A stretch of 46,464 nt of DNA. Source: Nymphaea colorata. Lineage: Eukaryota > Streptophyta > Magnoliopsida > Nymphaeales > Nymphaeaceae. Every line of letters starts with the position of its first letter. Positions within the stretch are counted from its first letter, which is position 1. This document shows positions 34,468 to 45,720 of the stretch, in pieces. Where the stretch lies: positions 1 to 46,464 of the forward strand of contig NW_022204585.1 in NCBI RefSeq assembly GCF_008831285.2, read 5' to 3'. The notes under the pieces were generated by a model. It was given only the letters and a program-made list of their open reading frames with translations, searched no databases and was not told the origin of the DNA. The position numbers were made by a program, and so were the translations under genes.

Positions 34468-36703
34468 TCATAGTTATTTCTCATTAAGTATCTGCTCAAT
34501 AGCTGGATAAAGGTTCTCTTCAATTTCCTACACTTTCTTTGCGAGTTCTTATGTGTAGCTGGAAAGAGTATCAACTACTTGTCTGTAAGGGTCGGTGTTT
34601 TTGGATTCTTCGAGCAAAGCGTTCCACTCTTTGACTTATTCACAAAGGTATTCTTCTTCCTACTCTAGTTTCTTCAAATCCTAGAGTTCATAGTTCAGCT
34701 AGCCTTTCGGCAATAAGTTTGGATCCATGCCTAGTTTATACTCCAGCGCACTTAACAAGTTGAAAAGTTACTATTGCCGCTCCTAGATTTGGTCAAGGAC
34801 ACGTTCGTCGAAAGGCTGAGCTTTTTTTTCCTCTTATAAGCAATCCTTAAGAAGTTACTCCAGTTGTTTTTTTCTTCTAAATGCCATAAAGGTCATTTAA
34901 GCAATTTTCTTGATTTCTTCAGTGGAGTTATCCTGAAAAGTTCTGTATTACTTCAAGAACTATGCTACACTTTTGTCCCTAATGTTGAAATAGTGCTCAA
35001 GCAGTTCAGGATCATCCATAAACGTCTATATTTCCTCTTGTTTGTAAGATGAGTGCAATCTTGGGGCTCTATCAGCAAAGGCTTTGAGATAGTCTTTTAG
35101 ATTAAATCCGATTTATTTGCACTGCCAGCCATAACTTTAATCAGTATATTGATCTTTGCGAACTAGTTGCTTTTCGTCTTCTTTAGCTTGATGATAGGTG
35201 ATTCCAAGGAGTAGAATTTCTTCATATGATTTCTATATCTAGTCCATGTCGAGATTAGATGAAGATTAGAGGGTCATTGTTGTAAGTATGTCAAGCATTT
35301 AGTCTTCCATTCCATCTTTGCCCCACATTTTTTCTCTTAATTTCTATCGATGATTCTTCCAAAGTTGATTGCCTTAATCATGTGGTTCCCAGTTTTACTA
35401 TTCCATATCATTATTAGGAATATTATTATTTGGTAGCTGATGATTGGCCATGCCTTGATGCAAGTTGCTTTGGTAGGTGTTGTTTTGGTTGGAGTAGAAG
35501 TTATTCTGATGATGGTGTTGGTTGGCTGGATAAACAGGACCATAAGCCATTTGAGGAATGGGGTTTTGGCTAAAGGTATTATTGCTGAATGTTGGTGCGT
35601 TTATTTGCTGATGATTGGGTGGGGCATGTGTAGCTCCATAGCTTTGTATGTTTCTTTGATTATTGAAGCCATTATTGCTAGGCTGTTGAACTTGCTGGGG
35701 TTGCTGTTCGACTTGATGCTGGACTTGATGTTGAACTTGATGCTGGGCTAGCTGTTGAACTTGATGCTGGGCTAGTTGTTGAACTTACTGTTTGACTTGC
35801 TATTGAGGTTTCTGTTAGAGTTGCTGTTGGGGTTTCTGTTAGAATTGTTGTTAGGGTTTCTGTTAGACTTGATGCTGAGCTTGAGGCTCTTTCTTTTGTT
35901 TTGGTGTTGAAGGTTCATCTAAATTGATGGGATTTTGTGCTGTACTTCCTTTTTAAAAGAATAATCTCGCAATAGGTATTGATTGTGGGGGATTAAGTTT
36001 AGTATCTGAATTGACCAAGTATTTTGATAGTTGAGGAGAATTTGCTTCAGATGGGTTGAATTTTTGTGACTGGCTGACTCTATCTGAAAAACTTTCGTTT
36101 TGGTTGGCAGGAGGCTAAGTTTTTTTCAACTCAAAAGGAAATGGGTTGGACTGGTTGAAACTCATGTCCTTGAATGGGTCGGATTGTTGGAATGATTTGT
36201 CTGGGCCTTTTGAGGCAGTTGAGTCATTTTTCTTTTATGGCTGATTGTTCCATTGATTTTTCTCATTTGGCTGGTTTTCTTGCCGCGAATCGTATATTCT
36301 GGTCATTTTATCCCGAGCTTTTCTCATGTTCCTTGAATACTATGCTTGTTATGACGTAAAATGAATGACTTCATAAACACGATTATTTTAGGGGATGATA
36401 CTGGGCTCAACCTAGCTGGAGGTATTGGTTTGGACGTTGGTTTGGGGTTGGTTGTTGTCTTGGCCATTTCTCCAAAATGGCGGCAAAGGGGATAAAGTCG
36501 AAGTATTCTAATTTTCTTTATCCGGCCTTTTAGGAGCAGACTACTTGAATTCGATCCGCCCGCTTTTGAGCCATTCTACTTCCCTGTTCCTGTCGAGAGT
36601 TTGTTCATATTCTCTTTCAAATTTTTCGGGTCAGGAGGAGCAGAGCCAATTGGTTTTCCACTTTTCTTGGCTGTTCCTTTCCTTGACCCTTCCTCGACGC
36701 CAT
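34468..36703 (-). CDS. Gln-rich protein with DPF/NPF motifs and C-terminal coiled coil
   Basis: ATG 36703 (MASRKGQGKEQPRK), TGA 34468-34470, about 740 residues. The N-terminal part is polar and contains 'SDPFKDM' and 'SNPFPF', short motifs that in endocytic adaptors bind AP-2 appendages and EH domains. The middle is Gln/Asn-rich with a tandem repeat (LAQHQVQ). The C-terminal ~200 residues are coiled coil ('KLGMDPNLLPKGELNYEL'; 'EEEYLCEEVKEWNALLEES'). An endocytic or trafficking role is a hypothesis from the short motifs only. Frame changes near 36663 and 36540 and a few downstream have no sure intron. Confidence 0.62.
35690..35885 (-). repeat. Tandem Gln-rich coding repeat
   Basis: Imperfect short tandem units of about 12-24 nt, such as CTGTTGAACTTGATGCTGG(GCTAG). 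On the minus strand they encode VQQLAQH/VQHQ units. Variation in copy number between strains would be expected. Confidence 0.8.
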
Positions 36704-36830
36704 GGGATGGCTGCCTTAAGCATTAGCTGTGGATGGCTGTGTGTTTGAACTTCTGAGTTTTATGCTTGCATTAATTAGTATTATAAGTTAGTTCAAAGAT
36801 TGACTTATAAGTAATTAATCATATTAAAAC

Positions 36831-38907
36831 TCATTCCATCACGTTGCTGTGCCAGCGGCCTCGAATTTGATTTCCTTGCTTTGTCACGAAAGTTCCCATA
36901 CCATCTGCGTAGTCGTTTCGGAATTAGCCCTCGAAGTATTCTCCATTTGAAAGGTACAAAACTCCCCAGCCGTGCTTCATATCTTCGAAGAAATCACCTA
37001 AATTTTTTTTATTTTACCCTCATATTTCACCCAATATTCTTAAATATCGTCGAAATTTCTGTAATCGAAGCCTCCAGCCAGTGGCTAAGGAAATTAGTTG
37101 TAGAGAACGCCGCGGCCTGAGAATTGATCATTGTGCCACTATCCGTCATAAGCTAGTCGATCAGATTGGTAATACAGCTTACCCAAGCCTTCCATTTTAT
37201 TGAACTTCCAGTTGCCTTCATACAGACCTCCGTCTTGATAAAAAAATTTGCCAAATCCATGCTTTTGGCCATTAAGCTTGTATCCTTCGTACCGGCTTCC
37301 CTGTTTATATACTTACGCAACGAATTCTCCATCGGGGTTTGTTCTGTTAGGAGTTTAAACCTGCAAAATTTGGGGTGGGGTTTGGAAAGTTTGGAAGGGA
37401 GATGACCTAATGGTTGGCACGTTTTGAATATCTGTTCTATAGGGTGGGGAGGCAGCCTGGTTTGACTGGTATGAAGGATGCTGGCTGCTTATATTGACTG
37501 GTATGTGGTTAGTAATTGAGGCTGGCCCGCTTTGAATTGGATGAATAGGAGAAAAATGAACACCGTTATTATAGATTGTGTTTGAAAAATGAGTATTGGC
37601 TACTCCTTGAGGAACTGAGAATCTTTGCTGATCGATGTCGAATTATTTGTCATCATCTGCTACCATAACGAGATTTTCATCAACTTGAGTATGGTTGACG
37701 TAAATATTCACTGGAAAGACACTTTTAAATGGTCTAGTGAATGTAATATCGCTAATCTTGATTGGTTCTGCTACCACTTGGGGAGCCGCGAATATGGGCG
37801 CATGAGTTGTTCTTTATTTAGAACGAGTTATTCCGATCCTTGTAGCTTGTTGATGCCTTGCTGCTGGCAGGTTGATTTATGATGGGGTATGAGATTGAGA
37901 CATATGCTTATCAGCTCCAAAAAGTCTTTGCTATATCGGTTTTTCTATCTTTTTGGGCTGCTCAGGAGGCTCATAGAAATAGGCATCTTTTTTCTTGTTT
38001 TGCCCGGCAATAGTGCTTCCCCTGACATCTTCTTCAACTTTGATAACATGCTCCTCCAGCTAGAACCAATCTGGCCTTGACCTTTCGTCCTTACCAAGCA
38101 TAAACTCTACTAAGTTGGTTAGTTCTGAGGAATAGGTCTGTTGGAACAAGTTTATGTTGTACTGAAGGGTTTCCCAATGAATTCGCGAGTATTGATCTCG
38201 GTAGCACTCATCCTGATATGAAAGAAGGCCAGCTTCCAAGATGATCATTCCCAGGGTCCAAATATCTGTCTTGAATGGCTAGTGCTAAGGGGATATTTTC
38301 TCCTATTTTAAACCCTCAACTTGTTCCGGAGATATGTAGATATGAGGAGTTTATCTTTGGCTCAGAAGAGTATCGTAGTTGCTGAGCAACCTGTAGTGAT
38401 AGGGTCAAAAACTTTTATTATCCCATCAGGGGAAATAAGAATAGTATTGGATCTTAGGGATGAGTGCTTGATATTGTTTTTTTGTAGGTGACTCAAGCCC
38501 AAGATGCAGCTGGCCAAAATGGACCAGAGTTCCTTCTATTGGAAGCGTCTCTTTTGAAGGCCACGTTCGTTGATTTAATCATCGAGTGTGCGTTGCGGAA
38601 ACTAGAAGAGTGCATACACTTTGAAAAAGGTCATGCAAAACTGATCCTGGGAGTTGGTGATAATTTTGACAAGAGGAGTGACATGGCGATTATTTTCGAG
38701 CTGTGCCTTTTTATTCCTAAAAACTTCTTAAATTTTGAGAAAGGCATCTTTATCATGGCAGCTGATCTCACGCAGGAGGAACTCTTGCTTGGTTTGCTTG
38801 TTTTATAAGTATCGCAGGCCTTCATTTAGATTCTCCTGTAAAACTTCAAATTGCTCAATCAGCTGTTCATATTCCTTGTTGAATTCCGAAGATGAACGAC
38901 CCCCCAT
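36831..38907 (-). CDS. Pseudokinase-MORN fusion protein
   Basis: ATG 38907 (MGGRSSSEFNKEYEQL, a possible N-myristoylation site), TGA 36831-36833, about 685 residues. Residues ~20-320 are protein-kinase-like: hinge 'YALFEFPQRTLDD' (its E is TAG), αE/catalytic loop 'LSHLQKNNIKHSSLRSNTILI', then 'DGIIKVFDP', activation-segment end 'YISPEQVEGL', and 'TDIWTLGMIILEAG'. The HRD aspartate is replaced (HSS) and DFG is DP(Y), so catalysis is unlikely. A Pro/Ser/Asn-rich linker leads to MORN repeats ('YEGYKLNGQKHGFGKFF', 'YEGNWKFNKMEGLGKLY', 'YEGDFFEDMKHGWGVLY', 'FEGEFRNDYADGMGTF'). One 20-nt intron lies inside a MORN repeat. One unexplained base loss is near 38398. Confidence 0.8.
36998..37017 (-). other. 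20-nt intron inside a MORN repeat
   Basis: On the minus strand GTAAAATAAAAAAAATTTAG. Removal gives the canonical MORN line YEGDFFEDMKHGWGVLY. Confidence 0.88.
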
Positions 38908-39074
38908 ATTCAAACGAATAAAATAAATAAACTCACTCCAATAAAATTGAATCATACCCAATGCTATTTATACGCCATGGCCAAATAGATAAATTGCTTT
39001 TTGTAATATTCTTTACTGTTATTTAAGTTGTTTGTATATACCTTAGTGGACACATTATAAGATATAGCATATTA

Positions 39075-42000
39075 TCAGAATTAAAGCTTACGATGCTTAA
39101 TGTTGCGGGTCTTTTTGTCGGATGATGCCACCAGACGTTGAAGATAAACTTATTATGTTTGTCTATTTACTCTTCTCTTCTTGGTTCGATAGTGTTTCTC
39201 CTTTTCCTCTTCACCCTTGTACCGATAGTTGCCAATGTTTATCTTCTTTTGAGAGTTGGACTGAAATTCCAAATCATTTTATTATATTTATTCCATTTCT
39301 TAGTCCTTGTCACTTTGGATCTATTCATATAGGGCTCTATCATGTGACTATTGGTCATAGATGTGAGCCTATTTTTCCTCTTCTCCGATGGCGGATTGCT
39401 ATACATTAGTCTATGAGGGCATTTCTTAGTGAATAGCCTAGTTAATTCTGGGCCTCCTTCTTCTTTCGTTAGAAATGTAGTAATTGTCTAGCTCATCGTA
39501 CTACTTGTCAAAGTGGTCGTTATTATGAGCAATACCGTTACTATGTATCAATAGATCCTATTGCGATTCTTGCTTATCTTCGCTTGATTATTGCTCATCA
39601 AGAGTTACAGTCTTAGTCTTTGGCTCTTCGACCTACACCACAGCTTTTCTTTTCGATTTTTTATTCATTTTAGAAGAAATTTATTTCTTTTGGGGATGAC
39701 CATTTTTCTTAAAGTACTATTTTATCTTCTACGGGATGGTTGCTGGAGATTAGGGTAACTCTAATTCAATTTTTTACATTGAGCTGATCCTTTTCAATTC
39801 TAATCTTTAGCTTTTTCGTTTAGCTTCGGGAGAAACAGATTGCTTTTTCTTTGATCCTTTGTGTCTTGAAGAAATGTTTCGAAGCTATTGCATTTTATTC
39901 GGAAGGCTACGCTCAATCTTGCGCCAATCTTCAATAATTTTTAGTCTAAATATACTCTATTTTTTATTTTAGATGATTCCGTGGGATTAATTCAATTATT
40001 TCTGGTTAGTGGATGCTCCTACTTCTTGTAGATTAATATGAGTTTCTTAAATTTTGGTCTCTGCATTTAGTTATTTTAAATCCTTTTAAGCTGAGTCTTA
40101 TATGATTTCTTCCTACTTTTGCTCTTCATCGGGGAAACTCATTGGCTTTGCAACTTTGCGAACCCACCTTGGGTTTCTCACAATTTGTGCCCCTTTTTTC
40201 CTTTTCTTTGGGACTGAACTGCTGGTTGCGTTGAGCATTTCGTGCATACTTCCAGCATTCTGCTCATCATGGTGTCCAATATCAATAGGGTCAATATGGG
40301 AGTGCTCATATTCGTTATTCACTTTGTATACCTGATACTCAAAAAACTCATCATCATAGCCTTTCTTGTTGTCGACGATACAAATGATCAGAAGCAGTGC
40401 TTCGATAATAATACTCTATATTGAACTGTAAAAGGCAGAAGTGCGATATCCTTCCTGAATGAGAATGGTTCGCACGCTCAAAGCTACCAGAGCGCCTCCT
40501 GCTGTCAAAAAATACGTAATTGTAAAGTAGTTCAAAGGTTTAAAGATAAGTGATGTGTTGAATTTTCCGAAGAATATTCTCAAGCCAAGCAGTCTTGAGT
40601 AGATTATTCGAATAATCTGAAAAGATAATATTGAACATAACGTAATAAGCACACGATAAAGGTTATCATGGGCCTCATCAGCTTATCTCCATGCTTCAAA
40701 CTGCTCCTGAGTCGAAATAACCTTGAGGAAATAGCACAAAAAGATGAGATTTAGTAGAATTTTGCTGAATAATAAGATGAAGCATAAGGCTTGGGTTATT
40801 AAATCTTGAGAACTCTAAAATGTATAAGTTAGAGTCATGATCATTGATCCAACTTCTACAACACTTACAAATGCAATTAAATTTCCCATAACTAAGGACC
40901 TTTTCTCAAAGCATTTCATCGCTATTAAGGCTATGAATATGAGGGAAGAGCTTATGATAAATGGAAAAGGGAAATAGCTGGTTTATTGCGGAGGAGCGAA
41001 AAGCACACAGGTTGTTTCAAATGGTTTATATCCTTTCGGGCATGAAGAGTAGCACACATTGTTAAGAAGGTAGTATCCACCGTTGCAAGCAGTGCATACA
41101 TTGTTCGCAGGACAGTTGGCGCAATTGCTTGGACAATTAATAGGGACTGTGATGCAGTGTGTTGCATTGTTGATCAAGGGGAGAGGGCAAGATGAAACGC
41201 AAGTGCTGTTGTAGATGTAGTACCCACTGACGCACTGCTAGCATTGGATCATTGTGCAGATATAGCATAGGCTGGGACAGTTGACGCATGTTAAGCTGTT
41301 GGAGTATGTAGAGATTGGGCATGTTTGAAGACATTGATTATTGTAGAGCAGGTTGAAAGGGGTAAGAGCACTAGTGAAACATTGCTGGCATACCAAAACT
41401 GTGGTTAGGTTCACTGTTTGGTTGACGCAAATGTTGCAGCCCTTAATTGCCTGACAGATATAGTTTATGCTCACCGTTGCAGTTGCATAGACGGTGCCAT
41501 TGAATGTGCCAGTGAGGGTGATGGTGGCTGTCTGGAAGTATTGCACGATTCCTGATAGGTAGATAAACGAGTTAGTGCAAGTAACACAGGTTGGACTGCT
41601 CAAGATAGATGAAGCGTCGGAGTATGTAAGGGTAAGGGATTGTGTGGGTTTTGAGGTGATGGTGATATTGATGTTGCCTACTGTTTGGTACATTCCCGTC
41701 TGGTATGCAATGTATCCATACGTCATTGGGCTCAGCGTGTAAGAAACAGTACTGGTTTCATATACGATGATGCCATCAGATATAACGAGTGATATGAAGT
41801 TACCATTAGGATTATTACTATTTTTAACAGTAACCGGTATCTTCATGATTGCTGAAGCGTAGGTAACTGTTATTGCATTACTGGAAATGATGGTGCAATT
41901 AGTGCAGGAAAACACAAGTGAGTCTGAGAAGGTAATGGTGAGGGTGGGCGGGAAATAGTATTGAAGCACAGGGATGATGGTGAGGATCACAGGATTGTTG

Positions 42001-43964
42001 GCTTATATGGTGGGATTGGAAAAAGAGTAGTTGAGGAACGCATTGGTAGAGGTGTACATCGGCTGCTGTAGAACTGTGCTTGAAGATGATGGGTTACTCA
42101 GAGAGTCAGTTGCCACTATAGACCAACTCAACGAGCCGTTGTACTTGATTGGATTGCCAATATTATTAATTTGGATGTTAAGGAGGCCTTGGGAGTTGAT
42201 AGTAATGATAGAACTTGTAGAACTGACTAGATATGAATTTATTGAGGAGGGTGAAGATGGTGTTATGGTGGTATTGGAAGTCAGAATTAAATCTTTTGGC
42301 AGGTAAAGGATAATGATTCGGTTGATGGAGGAATTAATGTTGACGGAGGAAGAGGACTAAAGGACTGTTATGCTGGTCTGAGCTGCAAACGTAGGGTTAG
42401 TATTTGTAATAGTGAAGGGATTATTATTGATAACGAGGTTAAAAGATGCTGAGCCAGTTCCGATGGTATAATAGTTTGGCGCTGCACTTGCTAAACTTAA
42501 GGATATCGAATTGCTCCTAGTCGAAAAGTGGTTGATTACGCTAAATGTCATCCAAAAGTTGGTTGCTGGCAGCGATGCATTAGAACTAAACGTAAAGTTT
42601 AGATTTGTGCAAGTGATTACCCTTAAGACAACGCTGGAGACCAAATTAAGAGCACTGCATGATAGGCTACCGAAGGATAGAGACACAGACCCTGAAAAAC
42701 CATCTGATATTAAGTATGGGATTTGGGTAGAAATATTGTAGACTGATGCATATGAAGTCCTATTCTCTGACAGAGAGATTAAGGGGCTGAGGGAGAGGGG
42801 AGTGAGGGTCATTGAGCTAACTGCCAATCTTTCGATGAATTGAGATGAGGAAAACACCACATAAATTTAAGAAGCCAAGGACTGGACTGAAGTAGGGTTG
42901 GTAATTTGGGCTGAAAATGTTAGAGAATTGCCCACAGCAGATGCTCCTGTTATATAGCCAGCTATTGAACTATTTTGAAGTGTCAAAGCGACAGAAGCAG
43001 GCGTCAGGGCAGTAATCGACAGGCTATTTGGAAAGATCCAGAGAAGGGAAGTCGTATATGGTCTAAAGAAAGTACTTAGAGTGACGGCCACGGTTGAAGT
43101 TGCTCCAATTTGGTTGTTCCAATTGGTCAGGCTGAGGCTGGAGCTATTCCTCAGAGTTGTGACTGCTTGCTGCACAAAGCTGCAGACCTGCATAAAAAAT
43201 CCGGCAGTATTCTGGATCTGAATGCCAATGCTGGCGAAAGAGCTATTGTAGGGCGGGTTGTTGATTGTGCTGACCGCGATAGTAAGGTTCGCAGACCGGG
43301 GAGGAGAGTTTATTGTGAGAAATTGTTGTCCGAAACTAGTAGAGAGAGAGCATGAATAGGTTGTGTTGGAGATAAGGCAGGCGGGGCCAGCGTTGAAGAG
43401 ATTGGCGAAGGTGGTTTGCTGGGTGGAGTTGATGGAGATGATGCTGTTGGCAGGCAGGGCGTCATTATTCATTTGAAAATATCCAACAGAAGTGTCTCCC
43501 ACCAACTGGGTGGAGGGAGTTAGCGAGCAATTTATGGTTTTGGCAGAGATCGTGATGAGGCCGGTATTGGCGAAAGCAGTGGTGGAGACAGCGGCGCTCA
43601 GTGGAAAATTGGAAGCGTAAATTGGATTTGTTACATTTAATGTCACCACATAATAGTTGCTGGCCAGCAAGGCGGATGCTACGGTGACGGTGACTGCAGT
43701 GGTGGTGGTAGTAAAAGAGCAGGGGACTGAGGTTCCATTGAGGAGGCACGGAGAGGCGAGTGTGAAATCTGTTGTGAGACTTATCGACAGCGTATTGGAT
43801 GCGATTGCTGAAGTTGTTAGTATCTTGATGGCCAGCTGATCACTAGCCGATACGATCGAATTCGACGGCGTCACCGAAATGATCAAGTGGGCTCCCCCTA
43901 TTATCAAAAATAGGCCAATTAATATTATCATTTTATTACAACCTACAAAGAAGTTTGAATTCAT
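39075..43964 (-). CDS. Large multi-pass surface protein with Ser/Thr-rich ectodomain
   Basis: 1629 residues in one unbroken frame, ATG 43964, TGA 39075-39077. The N-terminal hydrophobic signal (MIILIGLFLIIGG) is followed by ~750 residues of Ser/Thr/Val-rich beta-type repeats with many N-glycosylation sequons, similar in style to REJ/polycystin-type ectodomains. Next comes a Cys-rich block of about 150 residues (CQAIKGCNICV; CPSNCANCPANNVCTAC). Then about six TM helices (FPFIISSSLIFIALIAM; LIAFVSVVEVGSMIMTL; CFILLFSKILLNLIFLCYF; VLITLCSILSFQIIRIIY; YFTITYFLTAGGALVAL; IIIEALLLIICIV) and a ~400-residue charged cytosolic tail. It could be a receptor or adhesion protein; no exact family is assigned. 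Confidence 0.85.
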
Positions 43965-44148
43965 TCCACCCCAAACTTCAGACCAGTATACACCTAACCA
44001 AAAATAATCAAGCTCTTTATGTTTTAATATCAGAAAATAATAGCAAAAAAAGAAGGGAATTCATTGAAATTAGCAAATATGGTTCATAAGGATTATTGGA
44101 TTTGAATTTTGGTGGATTGTTTTAAGTGATATTCTAGCCTAGCTTTAA
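43965..44148. promoter_or_regulatory. Divergent promoter region, 184 bp
   Basis: AT-rich gap between the start codons of the multi-pass surface protein (-) and the small membrane-anchored protein (+). No ORF. Role inferred from position. Confidence 0.45.
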
Positions 44149-44796
44149 ATGTTTGATAATATTTTAATGAATTTAAGCTTAGTGCTGCTGGTTCTGTCGG
44201 CCTTTGTCGCCTATCTCATCTACGATATGTTCAAAAAATCAAGACAAGAGCAGCAAATCGCACAGGCTCAGAATCCCCAGCCACAACAGAGCGGAAAATT
44301 AAAACCAACATATGCTGCCGAATGCGGCATTCTCAAATGTCTTCACGAGTAGAAAATGAGCAACTTGAAGCACAAGAGCATTTCCATTCACCTGCTGGAA
44401 GAGACAGCCGAGCGGGGGTAGCTTTCTCCTGAGGGCAGATAGAAGGTGAAGGAAGTGATGTAGCTTATCAGGCAAACCCACAAGGTGCATCTGCTGGTCT
44501 GTCGCAAGGCAGCGATCACCAACCCCCTTCTCAAATACTTGCGAGAGCTCAAATTGGCGGAAATCGGATTCTAGAGCATTTAGGGCGCAGTGGCAGTCCT
44601 GAGGCAGCTCAACTGCAACATTCACCTGGAGAGTGAAATCGCCCTCTATAAGACGCTAGTGCAATACCTTCCCAATGTCTGGGTGGCAGATGCCGCCAAA
44701 ACAGGAGAAAGGCTTGTCAACCAGTACAAAAACGAATGGGATATGGTTACATCGCTCTCGCAGATCAGCCTCATCTACAAACCAAAGGAATAGTGA
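44149..44796 (+). CDS. Membrane-anchored protein of unknown function
   Basis: 215 residues, ATG 44149, TGA 44794-44796, no intron, seven or more sense TAA/TAG codons. A single N-terminal TM helix (LSLVLLVLSAFVAYLIYDMF) is followed by a basic stretch, a Gln/Pro linker and a ~150-residue cytosolic domain of mixed helices and strands ('VHLLVCRKAAITNPLLKYL'; 'AVAVLRQLNCNIHLESE'; 'YLPNVWVADA'). The layout, an N-terminal anchor plus a domain with an 'LRQL..NIHLE' line, faintly recalls Pex22-type anchors of a ubiquitin-conjugating enzyme. That is only a suggestion. No catalytic motif is visible. Confidence 0.75.
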
Positions 44797-44988
44797 ATGA
44801 TGGGTCAATCGCATATCTAACCTACTCTATCTTTGTATATGATCAAAATCAAAGGCATTTGTTTTTTATTTTTCCTGCCAATTGTTTCTGACGATATTAG
44901 CTTTTCCCTAAGGTGTATTGGCAGCTTAGCCCAGAATTTATTTCTGGATCTATAAGTGGTGCATAATAATTTGAGGTGAGTGTTTGAT

Positions 44989-45628
44989 ATGGCTGAATAA
45001 AGCGTTGCTGTGAAGTTGGTGGTAGTGGGCGATGGCTCAGTCGGAAAGACCTGTCTTCTCATTAGGTACCTCTATCTTTACAAAGCTATACCCAAGACAA
45101 GTTTCCTACCGAATACGTCCCAACAGTCTTCGATAACTATTCCGCCACTGTCAAAGTCGATGGAAAGATGGTCACTTTGGGACTGTGGGATACTGCAGGT
45201 CAAGAGGAGTACAATCGTCTGAGGCCTCTCGCCTACCCCAATTGCGATGTCTTTTTGATAGTTTTTTCTGTCATCGAGCCATCTTCTTTCGTGAATGCCC
45301 GCAAAAAAGTAGAAAATACCTAACATAGTGGTATCCCGAGTTGCAGGACAACGTCGGAAACGTGCCGAAGATTTTTATCGGAAACAAGATTGACTTGCGA
45401 GACGAATTTGCCATCATGAAAAAAGATCCCAAAGAGGCACCCATCATGCGCGAAACAGCAAGAAAAATCATTGAAGAGGAGTTCCAGTGCAAATACATGG
45501 AATGTAGCGCCTTGACTCAGTAGGGACTCAAGAACATCTTCGACGAGGCCATGAGGATGGTCATCCAAAAGAAAATGAAGCCTATCGTCAAAAAGAAGAA
45601 GGAGAGTTCATCATGTTCCCTCATCTGA
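44989..45628 (+). CDS. Rho-family small GTPase (Rac/Cdc42-like)
   Basis: 199 residues after removing two 20-nt introns; ATG 44989, TGA 45626-45628. P-loop GDGSVGKT, switch I '[11 protein letters not shown]', '[21 protein letters not shown]' (switch II, Rho type), 'GNKIDLRDE' (guanine specificity), '[16 protein letters not shown]'. A polybasic tail (KKKKESSS) ends in CSLI, a CaaX-type prenylation signal. Rho GTPases are membrane switches controlling actin. The Rho insert region ([11 protein letters not shown]) looks slightly short. The Gln of the catalytic 'AGQ' uses CAA, while the residue after 'SALTQ' is TAG. Confidence 0.95.
45066..45085 (+). other. 20-nt intron 1 of the Rho GTPase gene
   Basis: GTACCTCTATCTTTACAAAG. 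Removal gives the canonical [20 protein letters not shown]; without it the frame is lost. Confidence 0.95.
45309..45328 (+). other. 20-nt intron 2 of the Rho GTPase gene
   Basis: GTAGAAAATACCTAACATAG. Removal joins 'FVNARKK' to 'WYPELQDN', the conserved Rho-family W-Y-P-E. Confidence 0.95.
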
Positions 45629-45720
45629 TCGATCTTGAGCTCATTATTATTAGTCCTATTTGCATTTCGTCCGCACTATAAATTCTAGAATTAAATTCAA
45701 ATCATTTTATTATTTAATCA

